Source: Zunongwangia atlantica 22II14-10F7
GTDB lineage: Bacteria; Bacteroidota; Bacteroidia; Flavobacteriales; Flavobacteriaceae
Direction: 5' to 3'
Length of the DNA stretch: 64,000 bases
Assembly: GCF_002094855.1 (NCBI RefSeq)
Contig: NZ_ARYN01000009.1
Span: 62,001 to 126,000, forward strand
Below, piece after piece: positions 46,047-55,664 of the stretch. A model generated the notes under the pieces. It saw only the letters and a program-made list of their open reading frames with translations. It ran no database searches and had not been told where the DNA came from. The position numbers were made by a program, and so were the translations under genes. How positions within the stretch are numbered: the stretch's first letter is position 1; each line of letters begins with the position of its first letter.

Positions 46047-48766
46047 TTAGAGATATCGCTGGTATCTCTTTGCTTTACAGGGTAAGAGATTTCGCGGTAA
46101 CCAATTTGCCCATTAGGCGTAATTACCTCAATAACAAGCATTATTTCTTTGGCATTATCTGGATTAAAATAAGAAACCTGGGCTGGTTCACCATTTTCGA
46201 GTTTTAATTGCGGTTCCCAATATACTACACTACGTAAATCTGGCTCTTCACTTTCAAAACGTTCTTTGTTCTCATAATTTGGCTGATAGAATTCTTTTTC
46301 GGGTGAATAACCTTTTATGGTAGTTCTTAAAATGCCTTTAGGTTTTTGAGCTCCAAAGATTCCCTTTTTACCATGCGTATAGATTGAAATAACATCTCCT
46401 GTTGGTGGAATTTCCATCGGACTCACAAATGGATAAGCCTGCTGATATAAGCGATTAAAATGTTTCGCAAAACGTATAATTTCAACGCTTTTTACTTCAC
46501 TAGGTGGAATATTAGGAATTAGCGGATAATTTAGATTATTCACTACCATCCCATCCATCATTAAAATTGTGGTGCCACCGCCCCCCATAACTTTTGCTTG
46601 CAGAGCGCCACCCGGTTCTTCAATATCACGCTGAATCCTAATATCGTCTGGAAAATTGAACATTAAAACGCTATAAAGCCCAAAAGACCAGTCTTTTTCT
46701 TTATCCTGAATATCTTTGCCGTTTATAACCACATCTGGTTTACCGGCAAGTTCTGCGGTTTTCTGGCGTTCTTCCGTCATTTGATAAGCTTCCAGAATAA
46801 CTTCATCTAATTGGTTTATTCCTTCAGCTAATTCATACGAAAACTGCCTTTGTTGTTGGCGCTGTTCATAATTCACAATTTCAGAAAAAATACTATCTGG
46901 TTTTTCAATTTTAAGTCTGTTTTCAAAATCTACCGGTAAAATTTCGGGATCATTAATATTAATTTCAAAATTCCTTTTGTTACCACCTTTTTTACTCTGG
47001 ATCACGATCTCCCGTGTTTCTTCATTTAAAAAATCGATATTAAAAATAAATCTTCCCAGGTTATCAGTTTCAAAAGTTTGTATAACAGGTTGATCTCCCA
47101 AAGCCATAAACGATAATTCTACGCCCTCTTTTGGTTGATTAAAAATAGCGCCGTTAACCTTTCCATCTATCGCCAGTACAGGTTCTTGCTGGTAATCTAT
47201 AGAAACACCGGTAGTGTCGTATTTATATTTTCGCCATCCCTGGGTTAGCAGCAGCGCATCTATATCTCTTAAACGATAAATATCATCTCGATTAAAATAA
47301 AGCCCAGGATGTTCTACTTCTCCACGAAGCTCTGAGGTTAAATAAAAATATGGAATTATAGAATTACGCCTTTTTTGCTCTTTACCTAAAGGATCTTGTG
47401 AAATTGCCAGCACAGATATTTCAGCGTCTATAGCATTTCCCATACTATCTTTAACCTGAATATTCAGGTTTGTTTTTTCACGTGAATTATATTCGTTTTT
47501 GTTGGTATTTACTTCAATAGAAAGAGGTTCACTGCCAGTGTCGTTAAAATACAAACGCTCGGCTACAGGCTTTTCAAACTCATCGATTAAAGTAAAACAA
47601 ATAATTCCTTGAGGAAAACCTTTAGATGGTAATGAAGTATTGAATTGCCCATCTTTTACCGCTCCTTTTATATCAAACAATTTAATCCCCCTAAAACTAC
47701 TGCGTATAATTACAGAATCTGTTTTATTTGTGGTAGAAGCAATTAAACTAATCCTATCCCCGGTTCTTCGGGCAGAAACAATACTTCCTTTTTCTAAAAC
47801 TTCGGGCAACGGATATTCGCTTGTATTTAAGTTGATATTCGTAAGTTTTGCAACATATTTTTCAGAATTTTTAGGCTCTAATACCGCCACGCCCATTCCA
47901 AATTTGTTGGTTTTAAATTTAGTAATCGTATCGCGATCTTTGTTAAGGATAATTCCTTCAGCATAAATCCCGTCACCTTTAAAATCCAATGCTTTTATTC
48001 CCAAAAAATTAATTGTTCCGGCTAAAAGATTACCGCTTTCTGGCAGGATTTGGAGATCAACCTTACTTTCATCTAAACCAACAGTTTTTCGCGCCGTAAA
48101 TCCGTTCTCGGTAAGCATATGAATCCCTACATAATCTGGTTTTTCTTCTAATTTATAGCTCAGTTTGTAAAATCCATCATTTTCTTTTATTTCTACGGAA
48201 TCCTTCTTTGCAGTATTAAAATCTAAACCGACTAATATTTTACGTTTCTGAAGGCTGTCTAATTGCTTTGGATTAAACATAGCTTCCAAAAAAATTTCAC
48301 CTTCTCTATCTACAATATTGATATTTTGAATTCCTACATCGTCCTTAGGCTGATATGGAAAAATCCTGAAGTATTTTGAAAAAATAAAATCATTACTAAA
48401 ATTACGGTTCCACCTAGTGTACGCCCTAATTTTGTATAATCCGGGCGGCATTTTTTTAGGAATCTCGAAGTGATTATTGCCACTTCCATCTACAATTTTC
48501 ACCAGTTTCTGATTAATTATTTGCTTCTCTGGCCCTATAAGATCTACATGAAGCACGCCAGATCGTTCAGATGGTTTATGATCTACTGCGTTTGCCACTA
48601 AAGCTTTAAACCACATGGTACTGCCAGCAGCATAATTTTCACGATCAAACTGAAGATAAATTTTCTCTGCATAGGCTGCCTTAGATAAAATTCTATCGTC
48701 CTGAGCAAAGCCCAAATTCAAAAATGCGAAGAAGATGACTATAAATGAGTAGTTTTTTGATTGCAT
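46043..48766 (-). CDS. Secreted MG2/TonB-plug-domain protein
   Basis: The 907-residue protein has a Sec signal (MQSKNYSFIVIFFAFLNLGFA). Residues about 30-120 form an MG2-like macroglobulin domain (KIYLQFDRENYAAGSTMWFKA). The middle contains several further beta-sandwich regions. Residues about 670-770 resemble a TonB-receptor plug (GKPDVVINGKDIQDKEKDW, GGGGTTILMMDGMVVN), but no outer-membrane barrel follows. Bacteroidetes carry many such proteins; their role is unknown, and an envelope or receptor-partner job is an inference. It is monocistronic. Confidence 0.78.
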   Translation of the reverse strand: MQSKNYSFIVIFFAFLNLGFAQDDRILSKAAYAEKIYLQFDRENYAAGSTMWFKALVANAVDHKPSERSGVLHVDLIGPEKQIINQKLVKIVDGSGNNHFEIPKKMPPGLYKIRAYTRWNRNFSNDFIFSKYFRIFPYQPKDDVGIQNINIVDREGEIFLEAMFNPKQLDSLQKRKILVGLDFNTAKKDSVEIKENDGFYKLSYKLEEKPDYVGIHMLTENGFTARKTVGLDESKVDLQILPESGNLLAGTINFLGIKALDFKGDGIYAEGIILNKDRDTITKFKTNKFGMGVAVLEPKNSEKYVAKLTNINLNTSEYPLPEVLEKGSIVSARRTGDRISLIASTTNKTDSVIIRSSFRGIKLFDIKGAVKDGQFNTSLPSKGFPQGIICFTLIDEFEKPVAERLYFNDTGSEPLSIEVNTNKNEYNSREKTNLNIQVKDSMGNAIDAEISVLAISQDPLGKEQKRRNSIIPYFYLTSELRGEVEHPGLYFNRDDIYRLRDIDALLLTQGWRKYKYDTTGVSIDYQQEPVLAIDGKVNGAIFNQPKEGVELSFMALGDQPVIQTFETDNLGRFIFNIDFLNEETREIVIQSKKGGNKRNFEININDPEILPVDFENRLKIEKPDSIFSEIVNYEQRQQQRQFSYELAEGINQLDEVILEAYQMTEERQKTAELAGKPDVVINGKDIQDKEKDWSFGLYSVLMFNFPDDIRIQRDIEEPGGALQAKVMGGGGTTILMMDGMVVNNLNYPLIPNIPPSEVKSVEIIRFAKHFNRLYQQAYPFVSPMEIPPTGDVISIYTHGKKGIFGAQKPKGILRTTIKGYSPEKEFYQPNYENKERFESEEPDLRSVVYWEPQLKLENGEPAQVSYFNPDNAKEIMLVIEVITPNGQIGYREISYPVKQRDTSDISN

Positions 48767-48917
48767 AATAATTGAAAATTAGGTTAGATAGTTAACCCGA
48801 AACAAAAACTGTGCTAAATGCATTAACTAATGTTACTTTATTTTAAAAATTATGAAATAAAGTAGAATTTACACACAAATACAGTTAATTCATTTACAAT
48901 TTATTACAATAAAAAAC

Positions 48918-48978
48918 AGTCTCAAAAAATATAGGTCGAAATTCGATAAAATCGACTATTATTTTTTGAGACTTTAAT
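48918..48978. terminator. Long hairpin terminator
   Basis: A 13-bp stem (AGTCTCAAAAAAT / ATTTTTTGAGACT) with an inner TAGGTCGA / TCGACTA helix lies between the MG2 gene start and the 87-residue membrane gene. The outer arm continues into T-rich sequence. It could end the 49010 gene transcript on the minus strand. The rest of the 243-base gap is AT-rich with nothing evident. Confidence 0.65.
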
Positions 48979-49009
48979 TTGAGATTATTCTATAGTTATA
49001 AATAACTTT

Positions 49010-49273
49010 CTAATAATTTTGAGAAGCTATTCCCGTTAGAAAAGCCATTCCGCCTAGGAATACGAAGAATACTATAAAGAGTACAATCATAATTACGTAA
49101 AGCAACAACATGCCTTTTGCCCAATTTCTGCGCGTGTAATTAAGGTCGCTCCCAAAGGCCCATACTAAAAGCATTATTATTCCTATAAATGGTAATCCTG
49201 CTACAAAAATGTATAATGCCCATTTTTGTGGAGTTATTAAAGTTGGTTGTTTTGATTGGTTGTAAACTTCCAT
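49010..49273 (-). CDS. Small membrane protein, 87 aa
   Basis: A polar N-terminus of about 15 residues is followed by two hydrophobic segments: about 18-40 (WALYIFVAGLPFIGIIMLLVWAF) and about 55-80 (LLLYVIMIVLFIVFFVFLGGM). Between them lies a basic loop (NYTRRNWAKG), a pattern often seen in short flavobacterial proteins of unknown function. No known domain is recognised. It is monocistronic. Confidence 0.65.
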   Translation of the reverse strand: MEVYNQSKQPTLITPQKWALYIFVAGLPFIGIIMLLVWAFGSDLNYTRRNWAKGMLLLYVIMIVLFIVFFVFLGGMAFLTGIASQNY

Positions 49274-49359
49274 GATCTATAGATTAGGTAAATTAAATAT
49301 ATCCTGCAAGCTAATCAAAAAACTAAAATTTATAGAGGGAGAAGTTAGATAAAAAAATA

Positions 49360-49381
49360 CCTCGTTCAATTAGAACGAGGC
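49360..49381 (-). terminator. Intrinsic terminator after OsmC gene
   Basis: An 8-bp stem (CCTCGTTC / GAACGAGG) with a 5-base loop is followed on the minus strand by a run of Ts (As at 49351-49357), 30 bases beyond the stop. Confidence 0.78.
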
Positions 49382-49410
49382 AATGATATAATTTATTAAG
49401 ATTTAGAATA

Positions 49411-49809
49411 TTACACTATAAATCTAATATCTTTTTCGATATCTGGATGTAAACTATAAAAAACGGGGCAAGTTTTAGCCGCATTTTCTAAGATCTTCAT
49501 TTCTTTTTCATCAAATTTCTTAGGCAATGTAAGCACAACTTCAATCTTAGAAATTCTGCGAGGCTCTGCAGCCATAGTCTTTGTAACTTCAGCAGTAGTT
49601 CCTTCAATAGAAATTTCCATTGCTTCGGCTTTTATTCCCATAATGGTAAGCATACAGGTAGCTAAAGCTGTGGCTACAGTATCTGTTGGAGAAAAGGATT
49701 CGCCCTTCCCATGATTATCTACCGGGGCATCTGTTATAATTTTAGTCCCGCTTTGCAGGTGTTCTGCTTCAGTCCTTAAACTCCCTAAATATGTTACTTT
49801 GGCTGTCAT
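49411..49809 (-). CDS. OsmC-family peroxidase-like protein
   Basis: This 132-residue protein belongs to the OsmC/Ohr superfamily. SPTDTVATALATCMLTIMG carries Cys52, and AAKTCPVFYSLHPDIEKDI carries Cys114, the two redox cysteines used to reduce organic hydroperoxides. The substrate branch (OsmC versus YhfA-like) is not fixed. Its ATG lies inside the 3' end of the LysM gene, an overlap of 41 bases, so expression is coupled. Confidence 0.9.
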   Translation of the reverse strand: MTAKVTYLGSLRTEAEHLQSGTKIITDAPVDNHGKGESFSPTDTVATALATCMLTIMGIKAEAMEISIEGTTAEVTKTMAAEPRRISKIEVVLTLPKKFDEKEMKILENAAKTCPVFYSLHPDIEKDIRFIV

Positions 49810-51793
49810 CGGCTATTTGTAAAGTTAAATCTGGATTAATTTGAAGAATATAAACCGCTTTATTTCTGAAACCGCCGCCAGGCTGTGGTTCGTATAAAAA
49901 CTTGTTCTCGTTATATTCTGTAAAACCTTTATAATCGCTAAACGAAGCATATATATCTTCTGAAGCTGCTAAACGAAGTAAAACATCCATTGTTAGATCG
50001 TAACCTCTTACCGCATATTGATTAGGTGTTACACCAAATTCTTCCTCGTATCTGGTAATAAAATCTTCAGAAGCTTCTAAACTATATTCTTTATCCACCG
50101 ATGGGTAATGGAAAAATAATTTCCCAAGATCTTCATTTGTGATACTTTCGTTATCGTAACTATCATTTTTATTGGTGGTAAACAAAGTTATATCCAACTC
50201 GTCTCTTAACAATCTATTTAATGCTGAAACCGTGCTACTTATCACCCCAACACTACTGGATTCTATAATCACCCAGTTTTGTGCTGCTGGAAGCAATGTA
50301 TTTCTTAAACTTTCTTCGGAAACATACCCATCTACAGCATTTACTGATCGTGATGCCGGGAAAATCTGTTTCAGCTTATTTTTAATCTCGTAAGATTTAG
50401 CATCTGAAACGATTATTATATTTTTCCCTTCTCCAAATTTCTGAAGATAATCCAACATCGTACTACTCATGGTCTCCTGAGTTGGACGGGCAATAAATAG
50501 ATTATTACCACCACGCATTTCCTTATCTGAAAGTGGTGTGAAAACCGGAATATTCCTATTTCTTAAACGCTCGGCAGCAGCCTCTGTAGTAGATTGTAAA
50601 AACGGACCTATAACCGCATCTACATTATCAAAATTATTCGTATTGATGATATTAGCAACTTCTGAAGCATTTCTTTTGGTGTCATATACTTTAACCTGAG
50701 TAGAAATTCCTAAATCTTTTGCATCGTTAATCGCCAATTTTGCACCGCTGTAAAAATCAAGACTAATTCTTAAAACCCGGTCGTCTAAAACAGCAGCATC
50801 ATAAGCCGCATTACCAATTGAGTCTACCTGAATTTTATCTAAACTATAAGGAAGCATAAAAGCAAGACTCTTCGGACTAAAATTAGAAAGGGAATCTTTA
50901 AGGTTTAATTTTTCGCCCTGTAATTCTTCTGCTTCATTAGAAAGAGTTGGTTCTACCCAATTTTCAGGATCCTGCTCTTCTGGATTCGGAACTTTTAAGA
51001 TCATTCCCCACTCTAAACCTTCCTGTTCTACAATAGGATTTAAAGCTAAAATTGAATCCTGAGTAACATGAAATCGTTGCGCTAAGCCAAATAATGTCTC
51101 TTGTGGCTTAACTTCATAAAACTTAAAGTTTTTATCTAAAAGTACTACGGGATCTGGAGAAACATTGGTTCCTACCCTAAGCATAATACCAGGCTGTAAA
51201 ACATCTACTGTGGGATTTAAAGCTTCTAATTCTTTTACTGTTAGTCCATATTTTCTTGCAATACCAAATTTGGTCTCTTTAGGCAAAACGACATGTTCTC
51301 TAACTTCATTTTCATTAAATTTCTGGCGAATTTCTTCTTCTGAAGCATTATTTGGTTTGGCAACAATTCCCTTTAATTCTCTATAAACAGGAATACGAAT
51401 AGTTTCGCCTTTTTGCAGTTCTCTAGAATATAACTGCTTATTGTAACGCTTAATCTCTTCTTGCTCTACATTATATTGTTGAGATAGTCGAAATAGATTT
51501 TCTTTCTTTTTTACCGTATGCTGCTTAAACTCGACCGGATCTAAACCCACCGAACCGGTTTTAGCTGGCATCCCTTTATCTCTTTTTCCTAAAGGGATTA
51601 CCAGCTTTGAAGACTCTTCGATACCATCTTTAGAATCGGGATTATATTTATAAATATCTTCTTCAGAAACATTATAATCCTTAGAAATACTGTAAACAGT
51701 CTCTCCTTTCTTTACCGTGTGATATTTAAATTCCTGCGAAGAAGCAGAAACACTTATCATACAAAAGAAACAAATTAAAAAAAGGTATCTCAT
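49769..51793 (-). CDS. LysM and periplasmic-binding-fold protein
   Basis: The 674-residue protein has a Sec signal (to about residue 19). Four LysM modules follow at about 22-66, 89-132, 158-205 and 222-270 (for example YHTVKKGETVYSISKDYNVSE, EVKPQETLFGLAQRFHV). A C-terminal domain of about 350 residues resembles the leucine/amino-acid periplasmic-binding fold (SGAKLAINDAKDLGI, VDAVIGPFLQSTTEAAAERL). Such fusions are common in Bacteroidetes and are probably anchored to peptidoglycan in the periplasm; the ligand is unknown. It overlaps osmC by 41 bases and follows guaA by 38. Confidence 0.88.
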   Translation of the reverse strand: MRYLFLICFFCMISVSASSQEFKYHTVKKGETVYSISKDYNVSEEDIYKYNPDSKDGIEESSKLVIPLGKRDKGMPAKTGSVGLDPVEFKQHTVKKKENLFRLSQQYNVEQEEIKRYNKQLYSRELQKGETIRIPVYRELKGIVAKPNNASEEEIRQKFNENEVREHVVLPKETKFGIARKYGLTVKELEALNPTVDVLQPGIMLRVGTNVSPDPVVLLDKNFKFYEVKPQETLFGLAQRFHVTQDSILALNPIVEQEGLEWGMILKVPNPEEQDPENWVEPTLSNEAEELQGEKLNLKDSLSNFSPKSLAFMLPYSLDKIQVDSIGNAAYDAAVLDDRVLRISLDFYSGAKLAINDAKDLGISTQVKVYDTKRNASEVANIINTNNFDNVDAVIGPFLQSTTEAAAERLRNRNIPVFTPLSDKEMRGGNNLFIARPTQETMSSTMLDYLQKFGEGKNIIIVSDAKSYEIKNKLKQIFPASRSVNAVDGYVSEESLRNTLLPAAQNWVIIESSSVGVISSTVSALNRLLRDELDITLFTTNKNDSYDNESITNEDLGKLFFHYPSVDKEYSLEASEDFITRYEEEFGVTPNQYAVRGYDLTMDVLLRLAASEDIYASFSDYKGFTEYNENKFLYEPQPGGGFRNKAVYILQINPDLTLQIADDSQSNIFREFKD

Positions 51794-51831
51794 TTTATTG
51801 AATTTTAGACTTTATAGGTTCAATACAAATT

Positions 51832-53382
51832 CTATTCCCATTCGATCGTCGCTGGTGGCTTAGAACTTATATCATACACTACCCTATTAACGCCTTTTAC
51901 TCTATTTATTATTGTATTCGATGTTTTTTGTAAAAACTCGTATGGTAAATTTACCCAATCTGCGGTCATACCATCTGTAGATTCTACCGCTCTTAAAGCA
52001 ACAACCTGCTCGTAAGTACGTTCATCTCCCATAACTCCTACAGATTGTACTGGTAATAGAATCGCACCGGCCTGCCAAACATGATCGTAAAGATCCCAGT
52101 CTCTAAGCCCCTGAATAAATATGTGATCTACTTCCTGTAGAATTCTTACTTTTTCAGCAGTGATATCACCTAAAATTCTAATCGCCAAACCTGGCCCTGG
52201 GAATGGGTGACGGCCTAAAAGTATTTTATCTATACCTAACTCAGCTCCAACACGTCTTACCTCATCTTTAAATAACATTCTTAATGGCTCTACCACCTTA
52301 AGTTTCATAAAATCTGGTAAACCACCTACATTATGATGTGACTTAATAGTTACTGAAGGTCCATTAACCGAAATCGATTCGATAACATCTGGATAAATAG
52401 TTCCCTGTGCTAAATAAGTTACGTCTTTTATTTCGTGCGCCTCATCATCAAAAACTTCAATAAAAGTGTTTCCTATTGCTTTTCTTTTTTGCTCTGGATC
52501 ACTTAATCCTGCTAAAGCCTCAAGAAAACGTGCAGAAGAATCTACTCCTTTAACGTTTAATCCCATGTCTTTATACTGGTGAAGAACATCTTCGAATTCA
52601 TTTTTTCGAAGTAAACCATTGTTCACAAAAATACAGTAAAGGTTTTTGCCAATAGCTTTATGTAAAAGCATTGCCGCTACTGTAGAGTCTACACCACCAC
52701 TAAGTCCTAAAACAACTTTATCTTCACCTATCTTCTCCTTTAACTCGGCTACAGTAAGATCTACAAATGCACCAGGCGTCCAGCTTTGCTCTACTCCTGC
52801 AATATGCACTAAAAAGTTCTCCAATAATTGTTTACCATCAGTAGAGTGATAAACTTCTGGATGAAACTGAATCGCAAAAGTTTCTTCTCCATCAATTCGA
52901 TAAGCTGCATTTAATACATCTGCTGTACTGGCTAATCTTACCGCATTTTCTGGTAATTCTTTTATCGTATCACTATGGCTCATCCAAACCTGAGAGTTCT
53001 CTTTGATTTGATCAAAAAGTGGCTCGGCATCCTTAATTACAGATAAGTTTGCTCTACCATATTCTCTGGTTTCAGAAGGCTCTACCTTACCGCCATGAAA
53101 ATGTGCTAGGTACTGGGCACCATAGCAAACAGCCAGTATTGGTAATTTTCCTCTTATTTGAGACAAATCAGGATGCGGAGCATCTTCTGCTCTTACTGAA
53201 AACGGACTTCCGGAAAGGATAACCGCTTTAAAGCCTGAAAGGTCTTGTGGAACTTTGTGAAATGGGTGAATTTCGCAGTAAATGTTTAATTCTCTTACGC
53301 GTCTTGCAATCAATTGCGTATACTGCGAACCGAAGTCTAAGATGAGTACGTTATTTTGCATGCGCAAATCTTTTTCGCTCAT
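51832..53382 (-). CDS. guaA: GMP synthase (glutamine-hydrolysing)
   Basis: GuaA converts XMP to GMP with glutamine and ATP. The N-terminal glutaminase has [12 protein letters not shown] (catalytic Cys) and QFHPEVYHS. The ATP-pyrophosphatase has [12 protein letters not shown], and the dimerisation domain ends [18 protein letters not shown]. The listed ATG gives 516 residues starting [11 protein letters not shown]; the Met at 53361 ([13 protein letters not shown]) gives the more usual family start and is an equally good choice. It heads the guaA-LysM-osmC cluster. A phage-like element begins just upstream of it. Confidence 0.95.
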   Translation of the reverse strand: MSEKDLRMQNNVLILDFGSQYTQLIARRVRELNIYCEIHPFHKVPQDLSGFKAVILSGSPFSVRAEDAPHPDLSQIRGKLPILAVCYGAQYLAHFHGGKVEPSETREYGRANLSVIKDAEPLFDQIKENSQVWMSHSDTIKELPENAVRLASTADVLNAAYRIDGEETFAIQFHPEVYHSTDGKQLLENFLVHIAGVEQSWTPGAFVDLTVAELKEKIGEDKVVLGLSGGVDSTVAAMLLHKAIGKNLYCIFVNNGLLRKNEFEDVLHQYKDMGLNVKGVDSSARFLEALAGLSDPEQKRKAIGNTFIEVFDDEAHEIKDVTYLAQGTIYPDVIESISVNGPSVTIKSHHNVGGLPDFMKLKVVEPLRMLFKDEVRRVGAELGIDKILLGRHPFPGPGLAIRILGDITAEKVRILQEVDHIFIQGLRDWDLYDHVWQAGAILLPVQSVGVMGDERTYEQVVALRAVESTDGMTADWVNLPYEFLQKTSNTIINRVKGVNRVVYDISSKPPATIEWE

Positions 53383-53416
53383 AATATATTGTTATTCAAC
53401 GTTTTAGTTTTAAATG

Positions 53417-53457
53417 ATGTGTGGTAAAGTGAAAAATAAACCCAAATTACCACACAT
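53417..53457. promoter_or_regulatory. Inverted repeat between guaA and integrase (operator or att site)
   Basis: An 11-bp perfect inverted repeat, ATGTGTGGTAA (53417-53427) and TTACCACACAT (53447-53457), encloses 19 AT-rich bases. It lies in the 162-base gap between the divergent guaA and integrase genes and overlaps the likely -33 region of the integrase promoter. It could be an operator for a regulator, an integrase arm site or the attachment core. Confidence 0.6.
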
Positions 53458-53473
53458 TTGTGTTACACTTCAT

Positions 53474-53481
53474 TATCTTTG
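53474..53481 (+). promoter_or_regulatory. Possible -7 box of integrase promoter
   Basis: TATCTTTG matches the TAnnTTTG consensus 64 bases before the integrase ATG. The TTG in this region lies only 13 bases upstream, short for a -33 element, so the assignment is tentative. The inverted repeat overlaps the region upstream. Confidence 0.4.
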
Positions 53482-53544
53482 TAAATGTCAATAAACAAAG
53501 ATATTAACCCGATATTTTAATTAAATATCACATTAATAGAATTA

Positions 53545-55056
53545 ATGAAAATAACACCAAAATTGCGCAAACATGGTCGGGGTAATTACTCCGTCCTAAT
53601 TCACGTTCACGATGGGGGCAAATATCCAATTGAACGCCCTACCGTGAAAGGGGTCAAAATTACTAAAAATGATTTTAATAATGATGGCAATGAACACTTA
53701 AAAAATTGGGTAAAAAGTAGCTGCAAAGAATATAAGTTATTTAACCATCTTATATCTGAAAAGATAACGGCACTTCAAATGAAGTATTTAAAAGCTTCAG
53801 CCCAACAAATTGATGAATACAGGCAAGACCACAAGCAAATTAACCAGACGAACTTTATTGAGTATAGCGAAATTATTATAAGAAATATATACAACGGTGC
53901 GACCAGAACCAACTTAACTAGCGGTTTAGTTAAATTTCAGAAATATATTGAAGAAAATTATGATGGTAATATAAGTTATGGTCATATCAATAAAGACTTC
54001 ATTAATAGATATTATAACTGGTTATTGAATAAACATTCTGCCACCTCGGCAAATCAATACTTTGGTACATTCAGAACATTATATAATAAAGCAATTAATG
54101 GTGATGACGACAAAATAAAGGGCAAAAGTGATTTATTTGACGGCTTCAGATATCAAAGAAATAAAACAGTGAATGAACCATTAACAGAAGATGAACTTGA
54201 AGCCTTTAAAAACTTGGATTGCGGTAAAAATAGAAAGTGGAAAATTGCCAAAAATATATGGTTATTTCAATTTAGTCAAGCATTGAGGGTTTCAGATGTT
54301 ATATTACTTAAATGGGTCGATATCAAATATAAAAACGGCAGTTTTATTCTGGATAACTTCACCAATAAAACTAGTGAAAGAATTGTAAGGAAATTAAGCC
54401 TTGAAAGTCTTGAATTATTCTTATATGGTATTGATCGTTATTACCCCCACATCATTGATGAAATTAATAACATTAATAATAAAATTAAGAAGCATAACAC
54501 CAAAATAAAAGAAATTGAAAACAACGGCACACCTAAAATTAATGATGGTCAGTTATTAGAATATGTTATTCAAAATAATATCAATAGTGAGCAAATAAGA
54601 CTATTAAAAGAAGCTGCCGAAATTGATAAAAAGAATATCAAAAAGCTTAAGAAAAAAATTGAAAAGCAAATTGATAAAAAAAGTAATTTATTTAATGATG
54701 TATTAAAATCATTGAGGGTAAAGCACAATAAAGACTACATTTTTGACCAAGCTAATGAAAAGGGTATTGACCGCAATAAGCAAGATAATGAAACTAGAAA
54801 AAAGAAAAATAGTATTATTTCAGCCTATGACGGCATGTTAAAAAGAATGGCTAAACAAGCTGGAATTGAAACCAATATGAAAAGTCATGCCAGCCGTTAT
54901 ACTGCATCATCATTGATGTATAATAGTGGTGTATCAATGAATCATATAAGTGAATATTTGACCCATTCAAGCCACAAAATTACTGAAAAATATATTAAAA
55001 GATTAGGTGTTCAAAATGATAGCATTGGTGACTTTTTAAATGATCGATTGAAGTAA
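53545..55056 (+). CDS. Tyrosine integrase with coiled-coil insertion
   Basis: This 503-residue tyrosine recombinase should integrate and excise the element. Residues about 1-95 are an arm-binding N-terminal domain, and 100-205 an SAM-like core-binding domain. The catalytic residues are Arg248 (ALRVSD), Lys275 (NKTSER), His448-x-x-Arg451 (SHASRY), His474 (LTHSSH) and nucleophile Tyr483 (EKYIK). Lys275 and His448 lie 173 residues apart, against about 70 in XerD. An insertion of about 100 residues (about 300-395), rich in K, I, N, E and strongly coiled-coil-like, fills the space. It is transcribed away from guaA and ends before a terminator. Confidence 0.9.
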   Translation: MKITPKLRKHGRGNYSVLIHVHDGGKYPIERPTVKGVKITKNDFNNDGNEHLKNWVKSSCKEYKLFNHLISEKITALQMKYLKASAQQIDEYRQDHKQINQTNFIEYSEIIIRNIYNGATRTNLTSGLVKFQKYIEENYDGNISYGHINKDFINRYYNWLLNKHSATSANQYFGTFRTLYNKAINGDDDKIKGKSDLFDGFRYQRNKTVNEPLTEDELEAFKNLDCGKNRKWKIAKNIWLFQFSQALRVSDVILLKWVDIKYKNGSFILDNFTNKTSERIVRKLSLESLELFLYGIDRYYPHIIDEINNINNKIKKHNTKIKEIENNGTPKINDGQLLEYVIQNNINSEQIRLLKEAAEIDKKNIKKLKKKIEKQIDKKSNLFNDVLKSLRVKHNKDYIFDQANEKGIDRNKQDNETRKKKNSIISAYDGMLKRMAKQAGIETNMKSHASRYTASSLMYNSGVSMNHISEYLTHSSHKITEKYIKRLGVQNDSIGDFLNDRLK

Positions 55057-55071
55057 TGTAAGTTTCTTATG

Positions 55072-55094
55072 GGGGGTAACACTTACCCCCTTTT
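55072..55094 (+). terminator. Intrinsic terminator after integrase
   Basis: An 8-bp stem (GGGGGTAA / TTACCCCC) with a CAC loop is followed by TTTT, 15 bases after the integrase stop. The 3' arm contains the stop codon of the converging 55083 gene. Confidence 0.72.
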
Positions 55095-55580
55095 AAAATA
55101 CTCCTTAGCCATTTCCCTACCTTTTTTGAAGCTTTCAAAAAGTCCGATACCAGTTTCAAACTTAAGCCCCCTTAAATCTTCATAAATCATATCACTATCG
55201 TTAATAGAAGGATATACATAAGCAACACCATCTTTAACCACTCCAACCGATTTTATACCCATTATATCCTTACTATGTTCACCAATGGTTATACCGTCAT
55301 AAGTGAAATTATTGCATATAATATAACAGTCAGTGCCATTGGTGATAGGTGTGGGGGAATAAATAACCTTATATATCTTCAGGCTTTTATTCTTTATAAT
55401 ATAAACGGAATCACCTGCCCCAGCATCTTCAATTTCTTTATAATCATTGGTGAAGCTACATAAGGGTAATTGTTCTTGTATATCACCTTCCCACAAATTC
55501 AATGTAAATTTAAAATCTTCATTCATATCATTGGATTTATTCCAAATATAGGAATTATTCCATTTCTTACAATTAAACAT
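55083..55580 (-). CDS. Phage-element hypothetical protein, 165 aa
   Basis: The protein has no signal or membrane segment and a mixed alpha/beta sequence with several Cys. The first 18 residues (MFNCKKWNNSY...) look less protein-like than those after the second Met, MNEDFKFTLNLWEG at 55526, which may be the true start. I do not recognise a family. It converges on the integrase. Confidence 0.55.
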   Translation of the reverse strand: MFNCKKWNNSYIWNKSNDMNEDFKFTLNLWEGDIQEQLPLCSFTNDYKEIEDAGAGDSVYIIKNKSLKIYKVIYSPTPITNGTDCYIICNNFTYDGITIGEHSKDIMGIKSVGVVKDGVAYVYPSINDSDMIYEDLRGLKFETGIGLFESFKKGREMAKEYFKRG

Positions 55581-55664
55581 TTACCTGTCTCTTATTTCCT
55601 ACCTAAACAACTGTATATCAATTTTTTATAATACTTTTAATAATCTAACCAAATATTAATAATT

